From Streptomyces sp. TRM70350 (GTDB taxonomy: Bacteria > Actinomycetota > Actinomycetes > Streptomycetales > Streptomycetaceae): DNA of 64,000 nucleotides. Both the position numbers and the translations under genes were made by a program. Shown here one piece after another: positions 44,014 through 52,663 of the stretch (position 1 is the first letter of the stretch; each line of letters starts with the position of its first letter). The notes beneath the pieces were generated by a model that had not been told where the DNA came from, ran no database searches, and saw only the letters and a list, made by a program, of their open reading frames with translations. Location of the stretch: contig NZ_JAHUXH010000007.1 in assembly GCF_019219825.1 (NCBI RefSeq), positions 281,784-345,783 of the forward strand. Direction: 5' to 3'.

Positions 44014-45147
44014 TCAGCTCAGGCCCGCGATGGTCTCGCGGATCTTGGTGATGATGTCCTCGGGCATCGGGGCGTAGTCGTTCTCAGCGAGGATCTGCTG
44101 CCCCTCCTCGCTGGCGATGTAGCTCAGGAAGGCCTTGGTGGCGGGCAGGGTGTCCGCCTTGTTGCCCTTGTCGCAGACGATCTCGTACGTGACCAGGGTG
44201 ATCGGGTAGGCGCCCTCGGCCTTGGTCGCGTAGTTGAGCTCCATCGCCATGTCCTTGCCGGTGCCGACGACCTTGGCGTCGGCGATGGCCTTGGTGGCGT
44301 TCTCGACGGTGGCCTCGACCGGCGTGCCGGAGCCGTTGTCGATGGCGACCGTCTTGATGCCGTCCTTGGCGTACGACAGCTCGAAGTAGCCGATGGCGCC
44401 GTTGGTCTGCTTCACCTGCTGGGCGACGCCGGAGGACTGCGCGGCGGCCTGGCCGCCCTTGGCCTGCCAGGTCTTGCCGCCCTCGTACTTCCAGTCGCTG
44501 GGGGCGGCGGCCTTCAGGTACGCGGTGAAGTTGTCCGTGGTGCCGGAGTCGTCCGAGCGGTGGAAGGCCTGGATCTTGAGGTCGGGCAGGTCGACGTCCG
44601 GGTTCAGCTTCTTGATCGCCGGGTCGTTCCAGTTGGTGATCTTGCTGTCGAAGATCTTGGCGAGGGTCGGCGCGTCGAGGACGAGGCTGTCGACACCGGA
44701 GATGTTGAATCCGATGGCGACCGGGCCACCGACCATCGGCAGGTTGATGCCCTGACCGCCGTCGGCGCAGGCCGTGCCCTTGGTGGCTGCGACCTCCTCG
44801 GAGTCCAGCGCGGAATCCGAACCGGCGAAGGGAACCTGGCCCTGCGTGAACGCGGTGACACCGGCGCCGGAGCCGCCGGCCTTGTAGTTGATCTGGATGT
44901 CCGGGCACGCGGCCGTGAAGTTCTTGACCCAGGCGTCGATCGCGTTCTTCTGCGCGGACGAGCCGTCCGAGAGGATCTGACCCTTGGCGTCCATGCAGTC
45001 GATGGAACCGGCCTGCGCGCTGTTGGTGGCGCCGCCGCCACCGTTGCTGCCGGTGTCGTCGGAGCCGCACGCCGTGAGGGCCAGGGCGCCGGAGACGGCG
45101 AGAGCACCGAGGGTGAGGGCCCGCCGGTTCATGCGCTGAAGCTTCAC
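44014..45147 (-). CDS. pstS: Phosphate-binding lipoprotein PstS
   Basis: 377 aa from GTG 45147 (KLQRMNRRALTLGALAVSG), GGAA upstream. Lipobox LTACG, Cys27. Phosphate-binding loops include SDGSSAQ (residues ~50-56), AGSDSAL and HRSDDSGTTDNF. It captures phosphate outside the membrane for PstCAB. First gene of the operon with a four-unit PHO box upstream, so PhoP-activated under phosphate limitation. The ORF continues to 45219, but the SD and signal support 45147. Confidence 0.96.
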   Translation of the reverse strand: MKLQRMNRRALTLGALAVSGALALTACGSDDTGSNGGGGATNSAQAGSIDCMDAKGQILSDGSSAQKNAIDAWVKNFTAACPDIQINYKAGGSGAGVTAFTQGQVPFAGSDSALDSEEVAATKGTACADGGQGINLPMVGGPVAIGFNISGVDSLVLDAPTLAKIFDSKITNWNDPAIKKLNPDVDLPDLKIQAFHRSDDSGTTDNFTAYLKAAAPSDWKYEGGKTWQAKGGQAAAQSSGVAQQVKQTNGAIGYFELSYAKDGIKTVAIDNGSGTPVEATVENATKAIADAKVVGTGKDMAMELNYATKAEGAYPITLVTYEIVCDKGNKADTLPATKAFLSYIASEEGQQILAENDYAPMPEDIITKIRETIAGLS

Positions 45148-45258
45148 TTTCGGGAATTCCTTCCAGGAGCCGCCGTCCTGATCGGCGGCGTGCGAAGTTC
45201 GGTCGATGCGGGCGCGCATGCGAGCACGCCCGTCATCGGTAAGGCCGAAATTAGGCAG

Positions 45259-45302
45259 ATCAGGTGAAGCCGCCTATGGCCGAAAGTGAACGGAGGGTGA
45301 AC
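45259..45302 (-). promoter_or_regulatory. Four-unit PHO box of the pst promoter
   Basis: On the minus strand, contiguous 11-bp units read GTTCACCCTCC (45302-45292), GTTCACTTTCG (45291-45281), GCCATAGGCGG (45280-45270) and CTTCACCTGAT (45269-45259). The first two are near-ideal PhoP units, the third is weak, the fourth is good. A TAATTT-like -10 follows near 45250. This is a classical high-affinity PhoP site. The remaining 45303-45557 upstream shows no gene. Confidence 0.9.
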
Positions 45303-45557
45303 CCCTGCGGTCGGCATGGTTAGGTCACGGAATGCTTACGGGGAGAACACGCGCAGGTCCCGGCCGAGGCCCGCACCGGCGCGCGCATCATCGGCCACTC
45401 CCGGGAACCCCGCCAGGGACGAACATATACGGCATCCCGAATGAAGTTACACGGACCGCAACTGTACGGGGCAACCCGGATGGACGACAGGGGCGACCAC
45501 AGGATTTATGGTGGTCATGAATCTGTTCGGTTCCTGTCCCGATCTTCGGGGGCCGCC

Positions 45558-45770
45558 ATGCGAGTCGAACTGATCCAACGGGCCGCCAACGTGCTCTTCG
45601 ACGTGCCGGACGAGATGCACGAGGAGATCATCACGCTCATCGACGCGGTCACCAGGGACGCGCAGACCCGGGCCCCGAACCTGGCCGCAGCGTTCGGCGG
45701 GTGGTGCTGGCTCGTCTACACCGTCCACGGCGACGTGATCGAAGTGCTGGACGTCGGCTGCGCGTGGTGA
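45558..45770 (+). CDS. 70-aa orphan protein with RelE/ParE-like C-terminus
   Basis: ATG 45558. Sequence MRVELIQRAANVLFDVPDEM, a helix, then GGWCWLVYTVHGDVIEVLDVG. The helical start and the WxLxYTVxGDxIxVLxVG strand pair look like a shortened RelE/ParE toxin fold, but typical catalytic basic residues are not visible and no antitoxin gene is adjacent. Could be a decayed toxin or unrelated. Divergent from pst by about 400 bp. Confidence 0.5.
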   Translation: MRVELIQRAANVLFDVPDEMHEEIITLIDAVTRDAQTRAPNLAAAFGGWCWLVYTVHGDVIEVLDVGCAW

Positions 45771-45781
45771 GGGTCGATCGT

Positions 45782-46435
45782 TCAGACCGACCGGTGTCCG
45801 CTCCCCAGGTGGGAGGCGAACCAGTGCCGAGCCGCAGCGGCGATCTCCTCAAGGGCCCCTGGCTCATGGAAGAGATGCGTGGCGCCCCGCACGACGTGGA
45901 CCTCGCTCGGGGCGCTGAGCTGCGCGGCCCCTTCCTGGCTGATGCGCGGGTCCGTCTCGTCGTCGCCGCCGATGATGAACAGCACGGGGGCCCGGACGCG
46001 CTGCAGCGCGTCGTACGTCAGGTCCGCACGCCCGCCTCGGACGACCACGGCCGAGACGCGTTGAGGCCGCTCGGCAGCTGCCAGGAGAGCCGACGCGTCG
46101 GCGCCGAACAGACCCACCGGTACGCCGGCCGTCTCCGGCCGCTGGTCCAGCCAGTCGATGGCGGCCACCAGCCGCTGGGCCAGGAACGGGACGTCGAAGA
46201 GATGCCAGGCCGAGCGTGCGTCTGCCCGCTTCTCCAGTTCGGTGAGGAGATCGAGGAGGAGCGTGCCCATTCCTGCCCGGTGGAGCGCGTCGGCGAGCGC
46301 GCGGTCGCGCGAGCTGCCCCGGGAGCTGCTGCTGCCCTCGGCGATGACAACCACTGACCGCACCGGGCCGGGGACCACCAGATCACCGGCGAGCGGGGCC
46401 CCGCTCGCGGGCACCAGGACCAAGTCGGAGATCAT
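45782..46435 (-). CDS. Dienelactone-hydrolase-family protein with altered nucleophile
   Basis: 217 aa, alpha/beta hydrolase. Alignable features: FDVPFLAQRLVAAIDWL, acid in FIIGGDDETD, base in GATHLFHEPG (H187). At the nucleophile elbow the relatives have GASTGA, but here it reads GADASA, so the Ser is replaced by D113. It may be inactive, or use Asp as in dehalogenases, or S115. Usually found with phosphoribosyltransferase-like genes, absent here. A 15-bp gap separates it from the ABM-domain gene on the same strand. Confidence 0.8.
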   Translation of the reverse strand: MISDLVLVPASGAPLAGDLVVPGPVRSVVVIAEGSSSSRGSSRDRALADALHRAGMGTLLLDLLTELEKRADARSAWHLFDVPFLAQRLVAAIDWLDQRPETAGVPVGLFGADASALLAAAERPQRVSAVVVRGGRADLTYDALQRVRAPVLFIIGGDDETDPRISQEGAAQLSAPSEVHVVRGATHLFHEPGALEEIAAAARHWFASHLGSGHRSV

Positions 46436-46450
46436 CTGCTTTCTCCCGAG

Positions 46451-46747
46451 CTATCGCTGGGGGACGGCGAGTTCACGGCCGCGGTAGAAGCCCTCCCGCT
46501 CCTCGACGACGTACGGGGCCATGGCCGCACGCCGCTGCTCCTCCGGCTCGGAGTCCCGCCAGGAGTCGCACACCTCCTTGGAGTCCCAGAACGACACACC
46601 GGTGATCTCCTGCCCGTCCTCGGACCAGTAGGCGAAGGCGCGGCGCAGACCCTGCGGGTAGGGATCGGGGCGCCATGCGTTCTCGAACTCCTCCAGGCTG
46701 CCCGGCCGAAGGCGGCGTGTCGTCACCCAGACGAAGTGCTCATCCAT
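46451..46747 (-). CDS. ABM-type (antibiotic biosynthesis monooxygenase-like) small protein
   Basis: 98 aa ferredoxin-like fold: FVWVTTRRLRPGSLEEFENAW, then ITGVSFWDSKEVCDSWRDSE, typical of stress-responsive ABM domains. ATG 46747 has GGAGGAGG upstream. The enzyme role is uncertain; many such proteins are heme- or quinone-acting or only fold-related. Same strand and just upstream of the hydrolase, likely one operon. Confidence 0.75.
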   Translation of the reverse strand: MDEHFVWVTTRRLRPGSLEEFENAWRPDPYPQGLRRAFAYWSEDGQEITGVSFWDSKEVCDSWRDSEPEEQRRAAMAPYVVEEREGFYRGRELAVPQR

Positions 46748-47038
46748 CGCAGCCTCCTCCACGACGCGGGTCGGTTCGACGACCCTCTCAGAACCACCGT
46801 AGGACCGAGGCACCGCTCGCGCCTGCGCGGCCGTCGCCGCGATCGGGCGGGGGCCGATGTGCATCTGTGACCTGGATCGGTCAAAGTGAACGTAGCGAAT
46901 GGTGGAATTGAGCCGACTTACGCAATGTTCCCCATTTAGTGCTGTACGTCTGTTTCTTCCCGGCTTCGGGCAGGACAGGCGCGGTTCGTGCAGGGAAGGT
47001 GAACGGCTACGGGCATTCCTCTCCGGCCGCAGCTGACG

Positions 47039-47851
47039 GTGCCAGGGCTGTCACCGGCACGCGGCGTGGGTGTCGAGGCGAGCCGGGCGGTCGTCCGTCT
47101 GGCCCGGCTCCCGCTCGACCTGGCCGCGGAGAGCGTCGGGCAGCTGACCGGGCTGGTCGGCCGTGCCCTGCACGGGCGGCCGACGGGCCCGGCCGATCCG
47201 CTGCCCGCCGATTCGGGGATTCCGGTGCTGTTGGTGCACGGGTTGGCCGACGGCGCATCGGTCGTCCCGCCGCTGGAGCGCGAGCTGCGCGGCGACGGCG
47301 TGGGCCCCTTCATCCCGGTCGCCTGCAACGCGTTCGGTCCGGACATCCGCACGGCGGCCCGGTCGCTGGGCGACCAGGTCGAGCCGGCGTGTGCGAACGG
47401 CGCGGGGCGGGCCGCGGTCGTGATCGGGTACAGCCTGGGAGGGTTGATCGCCCGCTACTACGTGCAGCGGCTCGGCGGTGACGCGTACGTGCCGCTGGTG
47501 ATCACGCTCGCCACGCCGCACGGCGGGACCGCCACCGCCCTGCTGGCCCCGGCCCATCCGCTGCTGCGCCAGCTACGGCCGGGAAGCGGGCTGCTGGCCG
47601 AACTCGCCGAGCCCGCCGCGGGATGCGGCACGCGGTTCGTGGCCTTCTACAGCGACCTGGACGAGGCCGTCATCCCCGCCGCCAGGGGCCGCATCGACCA
47701 TCCGGACCTCAGGGCCCGCAACGTGCTGGTGCCGGGCGTCGGCCACCTGACGCTGCCCCTGCACCGGCCGGTGGTCAACGAGATCCGCGCGCTGCTGGCC
47801 GCGGCCCAGGTCACGTTCGCCGTATGTCCCCCCGACGGCGACTCTCCGTAG
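47039..47851 (+). CDS. Lipase-like alpha/beta hydrolase
   Basis: 270 aa from GTG 47039. Oxyanion loop LLVHGLADGAS (64-74), nucleophile elbow GYSLGG (S132), YVPLVITLATPHGGT typical of bacterial lipases/GPI-inositol deacylase-like fold, acid in SDLDEAV and base in GVGHLTLPLH. No classical signal peptide; the N-terminal amphipathic part (15-45) may bind membrane. Substrate is probably an ester or lipid. Confidence 0.8.
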   Translation: MPGLSPARGVGVEASRAVVRLARLPLDLAAESVGQLTGLVGRALHGRPTGPADPLPADSGIPVLLVHGLADGASVVPPLERELRGDGVGPFIPVACNAFGPDIRTAARSLGDQVEPACANGAGRAAVVIGYSLGGLIARYYVQRLGGDAYVPLVITLATPHGGTATALLAPAHPLLRQLRPGSGLLAELAEPAAGCGTRFVAFYSDLDEAVIPAARGRIDHPDLRARNVLVPGVGHLTLPLHRPVVNEIRALLAAAQVTFAVCPPDGDSP

Positions 47852-47966
47852 CGGGGTGGGTCGGTCGCCCGCGGCACCACCGCCGTTTCCCGTGACAGCG
47901 AGGGCAAAGGGGAGGACTCTGAAGGAGAGCCGGTAAAGACGTCAGCACCTGTGCGGACGGACGCCC

Positions 47967-48881
47967 ATGGTCTCTTCGTCCAGCCCCGGGAGCGGGGCGA
48001 CGGTACGCCCGTATCGTCCCGACGACGAACCCGGGGTGCGCGCACTGATCGATGCCGACCGGCTGCCCGGACAGCCGCCCTGCACCCCGGAGAGGCTGGC
48101 CGCCGCGCGGCACGGCCTTGTTCCCCCGGCCGGGTGGGCGGTACCGGCTCGGCCGCAGATCAGTGTGCTGGCCGGTGCCGGGGGTCGCCCGCAGGGGGTC
48201 ATCGCCTATCTGTCGTGGGCCGATGCGCACACCGGGGTGATCTGCTGGGCCCATGCCCACGAGGATCCGCCCGCCCTGCGTGCCCTGATCGGGCACGTCC
48301 GGGGCGCGCTCGGCCGCTGCCCGCTGATCGAGGCCTTCGTCAGCGGTCCGCCAGGTCCGCTGGGACCGGGTGGTCTGCCCCGCGCCCACCGCGGCGCCAC
48401 CCATGACGCTCTGCTGCGCAGCGGCTTCACCGGCCGCTGCCAGGGCCGCTACTTGTACTGCGCGCTGTCTGCCGGGCTCCCGCCGGCCGAGCCGGTCGCC
48501 GACGTCGTCCGCTGCGACTTCCCACCGGGGCAGCGGCTGATCGTCCGCGAGGCGGCCGAGCCGGTCGCAGAGGCCGTGGTGAGCGCGGGACCCGACCGCA
48601 CCGCGACGGTGTACTGGATCGAGACCCTGCCCGACCACCGCCACCGCGGCCTGGGCCACGAACTGCTCGGCCAGGCCCTTGCCCTGCTGGCCGAGCAAGG
48701 TGCCACCGAGGTCGCTCTCGTGGTCGACGACCCCCCGCACCCCGGCCGGGACAGTCAGGCCGCGCCCCGGCTCTTCGACTCCTTCGGCTTCACCCTCGTC
48801 GACCGGTTGTGGACCTATCAGTGCCGACACCCCGCCTCGCGCGGTCGGCCGCGCGAGGCCGGGGTGTGGCAGCGGCCCTGA
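47967..48881 (+). CDS. Two-domain GNAT acetyltransferase
   Basis: 304 aa. The N-terminal half begins VRPYRPDDEPGVRALIDAD, GNAT-like but without a clear acetyl-CoA loop. The C-terminal half has WIETLPDHRHRGLGHELLGQ, a good loop (~217-236), then FDSFGFTLVDRLWTYQC. Substrate unknown. ATG 47967. It follows the lipase by 115 bp on the same strand. Confidence 0.75.
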   Translation: MVSSSSPGSGATVRPYRPDDEPGVRALIDADRLPGQPPCTPERLAAARHGLVPPAGWAVPARPQISVLAGAGGRPQGVIAYLSWADAHTGVICWAHAHEDPPALRALIGHVRGALGRCPLIEAFVSGPPGPLGPGGLPRAHRGATHDALLRSGFTGRCQGRYLYCALSAGLPPAEPVADVVRCDFPPGQRLIVREAAEPVAEAVVSAGPDRTATVYWIETLPDHRHRGLGHELLGQALALLAEQGATEVALVVDDPPHPGRDSQAAPRLFDSFGFTLVDRLWTYQCRHPASRGRPREAGVWQRP

Positions 48882-48890
48882 AAGGGCCGG

Positions 48891-49871
48891 TCAGGCGGGG
48901 ATGCGTTCGGCGGCGGAGAGGATGCTGGAGCGGGCCTGGTGGCGACGCTCGTAGGTCAGCACCCGCCGGGTGAGGCTCTCCTCCGCGTCACCGAGCCGCT
49001 TGACGATCTCGTCCTCGTCCATGCTGTCGTAGCCGGGCCAGGGCTCCGGACCGAGCAGGTCGGTGATCCGGCTCAGAATCGCGGGGCGGGCGGCGTGGGC
49101 ACGCTCATAGGCGCCGACCGTGGCCAGGTCCCGCTGAGCGAGGTGCGGGAGGCGCTCCAGGATCGTCCTGGTGCTGAGCCTGCGGTAGTCGGGGATCGGC
49201 AACTCGAAGTCCCTGATGAGGGCTCCCTCGGGCGGTCCCTGGAGCCGGTCCGCACCCGGCATGCGTTCGGCCGTCTCCCGCAGCCAGCTGCTCCAGGCGC
49301 GCACTCCCTGGGCGGCGCCCGTGTTCCGGCCGTCGGCGGTCTGGGCGGCCACCACCGCTGCCTCGGCGCGCTGCTCAAGGCTGTCGCCGAGCTCTTCCAG
49401 CGCCTCCTCGTGGTCGCGGCGGATGGAACTGAGCAGCTCCGAGCTGGCGGCGTCATGGGCCTCCTGGGCGATCCGCTCGGCGGCTCGGCAGATGGCAACG
49501 GAGTACGCGGTGATCGCGTACTCGTCCTCGACGTTCTTCAGCAGCTGGTGCTCCGTTGCCGGTCCCCGGCCCCGGAACACGGCGCTGGGGACGGCCATGG
49601 TCACGATGAGGGGCAGCCGGGCGGCTTGCCCGGTCAGGCGCCAGGCGTTTCCCAGAACGCTCTGCATCAGCCCGGGGGAGTACAGGCTTCCGAGTCGTTC
49701 GTCGATGCGGTAGATGTGCCCCCGGGCGTCGCCGGCGCGGCGCTCCAGGAGTTCCCGGTACTCCCCGGCGGGCGTGCCTGCGAGGTGGGCGTTGAAGCGG
49801 TTGGCCAGCGCTACTTCGGTCTTGCGGACCTCGCGCAGTGCCGGAACGAGCATGTCTGAAGCTACGGCCAT
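48891..49871 (-). CDS. Ferritin-like helical-bundle protein (DUF892-like)
   Basis: 326 aa from ATG 49871, AAGGA upstream. The N-terminal half (MLVPALREVRKTEVALANRF; AYSVAICRAAERIAQEAHD; IRRDHEEALEELGDSLEQ) resembles ferritin-like DUF892 bundles. The C-terminal third has two copies of a helix pair ending VGAYERAHAARPAILSRI and LTYERRHQARSSILSAA. Metal ligands are not fully evident. Probably a stress protein. It ends 9 bp from the convergent GNAT stop. Confidence 0.6.
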   Translation of the reverse strand: MAVASDMLVPALREVRKTEVALANRFNAHLAGTPAGEYRELLERRAGDARGHIYRIDERLGSLYSPGLMQSVLGNAWRLTGQAARLPLIVTMAVPSAVFRGRGPATEHQLLKNVEDEYAITAYSVAICRAAERIAQEAHDAASSELLSSIRRDHEEALEELGDSLEQRAEAAVVAAQTADGRNTGAAQGVRAWSSWLRETAERMPGADRLQGPPEGALIRDFELPIPDYRRLSTRTILERLPHLAQRDLATVGAYERAHAARPAILSRITDLLGPEPWPGYDSMDEDEIVKRLGDAEESLTRRVLTYERRHQARSSILSAAERIPA

Positions 49872-50115
49872 CACGTTTCCTTCGGCTAGTCCGATGCTCG
49901 GCATGGATCGGCCGGTAACCGGCCCGGCCCTGTCCCACAGTGACCGCAAATGACCACTTTTGCATCTTCACGCCCGCCGACCGCACCAGCACCGCCGACG
50001 TCCCGCTGCACCACCCCGCGCTGACCGACTTCCTCGCACCCTGGCCCCGAGTGCGGAACCCGCGCCCTTCAGGAGCCGTCTCGTCTCACGTAAACGGTGG
50101 GAGCGGGAGGCACGC

Positions 50116-51684
50116 ATGGAACGGCGTACGTTCATCGGGGGCGGGGCCGCCGCGGTCGTGGGGATCGCGTCGGCGGTGGCGTGCGGCGGCGGTTCCGGCA
50201 CCGCCACGGCCACTCCCACCGCAGGCCGAGGCACCTCGGCGACGGGCCCCGGGGGCCGTACGACCGCCGCCACGGCCGCCGCCAACTGGTCGGCACTCGC
50301 CCGCGACCTCGACGGCACCCTGGTCCGCCCCGGCGACGCCGCCTGGCCGACCGCCCGCCGGCTCTACAACACCCGCTTCGACACGCTGAAGCCCGCCGCC
50401 GTCGCCTACGTCGCCCACCCGGACGACATCAGCACCACCCTCGCCCACGCCCGCGCCCACGGCATCCGCGTCGCGATCCGCAACGGCGGTCACTCCTACG
50501 CCGGCTGGTCGTCCGGGAACGGCCGCCTGATCATCGACGTCTCCCGGCTCAACCGCGTCCGCGCCAGTGGCACCACCGCCGTCGTGGGCGCCGGCGCCAA
50601 GCTGATCGACGTCTACCGATCCCTCGCCGCCAAGGGCGTCACCATCCCCGCCGGCTCCTGCCCGACGGTCGGCGTCTCCGGCCTGGTGCTCGGCGGCGGC
50701 CACGGGGTCGTCTCCCGGGCGTACGGCCTGACCTGCGACAGCCTCACCCAGGCCACCCTGGTCACGGCGAACGGCAAGCGGATCACCGCCGACGCCGCCA
50801 CGCACAAGGACCTCTTCTGGGCGCTGCGCGGCGCGGGCAACGGCAACTTCGGCGTCGTGACGGAACTGCACTTCCGCACCCACCCGGCCCCGCAGGCGGT
50901 CTCGGCGTATCTGACCTGGCCGTGGAGCAAGGCCGCCGCGGTGGTGAAGGCCTGGCAGGAGTGGGGGCCGGCGCAGCCCGACGAGATCTGGTCGTCCCTG
51001 CACCTGGCGAGCGCGGCCGGCGGCACCCCCACCGTCTCGGTCGCCGCCTTCTCCCTGGGCACCTACCGCGAACTCCAGAACGCCGTGGACCGCCTGGCCG
51101 CCCGAGTCGGCTCCTCGGCCTCCCACGTCTCGCTCAGGCGCCGCTCGTACGAGGAGTCGATGGAGGTCTACGCCGGGTGCTCCTCCTTCGCCACCGACGC
51201 CCAGTGCCACCTCCCCGGCACGACCCCCGGCCGCTCGCCCGCGGGCGCCCTGGGCCGCGAGACGTACGCCGCCCGCTCCGACTTCTTCGACCGCTCACTC
51301 CCGGCGGCCGGCATCCGCACCCTGCTGGCCCAGATGACGTCGGTACGCGGCGGCGCGGGCAGCATCGCCTTCACGGCGCTGGGCGGCGCGATCAACCGGG
51401 TCTCCCCCACGGCCACGGCCTTCGTCCACCGCCGCTCCCGCATGCTGGCCCAGTACCTCGCGTCCTGGCGAGCGGGCACGTCCGGCACCACGGCCCAGTC
51501 CTGGCTGACCTCGGCCCACGGCGCGATGCGCCCGTACGCGTCGGGAGCGGCGTACCAGAACTACACGGACCCCACGCTGAAGAACTGGCGGACGGCGTAC
51601 TACGGGGACGCGGCCGCACGCCTGACACAGCTCAAGCGGGTCTACGACCCCAGCCGGGTGTTCACCTACCCACAGGCCCTGTAA
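50116..51684 (+). CDS. BBE-type FAD-linked oxidase, exported by Tat
   Basis: 522 aa. Twin-Arg signal ERRTFIGGG with lipobox-like AVAC (C23). FAD-binding PCMH domain: H126 in RNGGHSYAG and C182 in GSCPTVGVSG, the two residues that attach FAD bicovalently in berberine-bridge-enzyme relatives. C-terminal BBE motif AAYQNYTDPTLKNW. Such enzymes oxidise sugars or alkaloid-like compounds with O2. Substrate unknown. ATG 50116 with GGGAGG upstream. Confidence 0.9.
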   Translation: MERRTFIGGGAAAVVGIASAVACGGGSGTATATPTAGRGTSATGPGGRTTAATAAANWSALARDLDGTLVRPGDAAWPTARRLYNTRFDTLKPAAVAYVAHPDDISTTLAHARAHGIRVAIRNGGHSYAGWSSGNGRLIIDVSRLNRVRASGTTAVVGAGAKLIDVYRSLAAKGVTIPAGSCPTVGVSGLVLGGGHGVVSRAYGLTCDSLTQATLVTANGKRITADAATHKDLFWALRGAGNGNFGVVTELHFRTHPAPQAVSAYLTWPWSKAAAVVKAWQEWGPAQPDEIWSSLHLASAAGGTPTVSVAAFSLGTYRELQNAVDRLAARVGSSASHVSLRRRSYEESMEVYAGCSSFATDAQCHLPGTTPGRSPAGALGRETYAARSDFFDRSLPAAGIRTLLAQMTSVRGGAGSIAFTALGGAINRVSPTATAFVHRRSRMLAQYLASWRAGTSGTTAQSWLTSAHGAMRPYASGAAYQNYTDPTLKNWRTAYYGDAAARLTQLKRVYDPSRVFTYPQAL

Positions 51685-51698
51685 CGCGGGAGCCGCGC

Positions 51699-52448
51699 CT
51701 ACGCCGCCAGATCCCGCTCCTCGGCCCCCGTGGAGTCCTCGGGCCCCGTGGACCCCTCAGCCCCCGTGGACTCCTTCCGAGCCCCCGGAATCAGAGGTTC
51801 CCGCCCCTCGGCCACCGACCGCCGCCGCACCAGCCACCCCGCCCGGGGCGAGCGCTCCACGGCCTTCATCATCGGCGTCAGCAAGGCCATGGCCACCGGC
51901 GACAGCAACAGCGCGACCGCCGTACCCAGCGCGAACCCGCCCACGACGTCCGTCGGGTAGTGCACACCCATGTACACCCGGCAGAACCCCTCGACCAGCG
52001 CCAGAGCGATCCCCACGAGCCCGAAGGTCCGATGGGCGACGAACAACCCCACGCCGAGCGCCATCGCGATGGTCGCGTGATCGCTCACGAACGAGAAGTC
52101 GGTCTTCCCGGAGATCAGGACCTCCAGCCCCTCATGCTGAAGGAAGGGGCGGGGCCGCTCCACGAACCCCCGTATCGGCACGTTCACCAGCACCGCGATG
52201 CCCGCGGCCAGCGGCGCCCACACGAGCGCGGCGACGGACCCCGCCGCCTCCTCGCCGGAGATCCCGCGGCGCCGCCGCACGGTCCACCAGCACCACAGCA
52301 CCAGCAGCACCATGGCGAGCAGCAGCCCGTACTCCCCGACGAACTCCACACCCCGGTCGAACCACCGCGGTGCGTCCTTGGCCAGGCCATTGATGTCGTA
52401 GAGCAGCTCGACGTCGGGGTTCGACCCGGATTGCGCGAGTCCAGCCAT
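51699..52448 (-). CDS. PAP2-superfamily membrane phosphatase
   Basis: 249 aa, six transmembrane helices. PAP2 signature: ERPRPF (motif I, first Lys replaced), SFVSDHA (motif II, catalytic His; Gly replaced by Asp) and RVYMGVHYPTDV (motif III). Likely dephosphorylates lipid pyrophosphates such as undecaprenyl-PP or phosphatidic acid at the outer face. The C-terminal tail has STGAEGSTGPEDSTG repeats. Convergent with the FAD oxidase gene. Confidence 0.88.
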   Translation of the reverse strand: MAGLAQSGSNPDVELLYDINGLAKDAPRWFDRGVEFVGEYGLLLAMVLLVLWCWWTVRRRRGISGEEAAGSVAALVWAPLAAGIAVLVNVPIRGFVERPRPFLQHEGLEVLISGKTDFSFVSDHATIAMALGVGLFVAHRTFGLVGIALALVEGFCRVYMGVHYPTDVVGGFALGTAVALLLSPVAMALLTPMMKAVERSPRAGWLVRRRSVAEGREPLIPGARKESTGAEGSTGPEDSTGAEERDLAA

Positions 52449-52663
52449 GATGCAGCGGCCCCTTCGTCGTCTGTCGGGCGCATCCGTGCATGCGCCGCTC
52501 CGCCACCCCCGTGGTCCGTAGATCCGTGTCCGGCTACGTCAACAGGAACGCACGGCCTCCGTCACTACGTTCCACATTCCACTGAATGATCACGTAGACG
52601 TTATCGAAGAGAGACACATCGCCGCAGCTCAGGGGTGGGGTTCACGCTCTGCCCCACTCCTCC

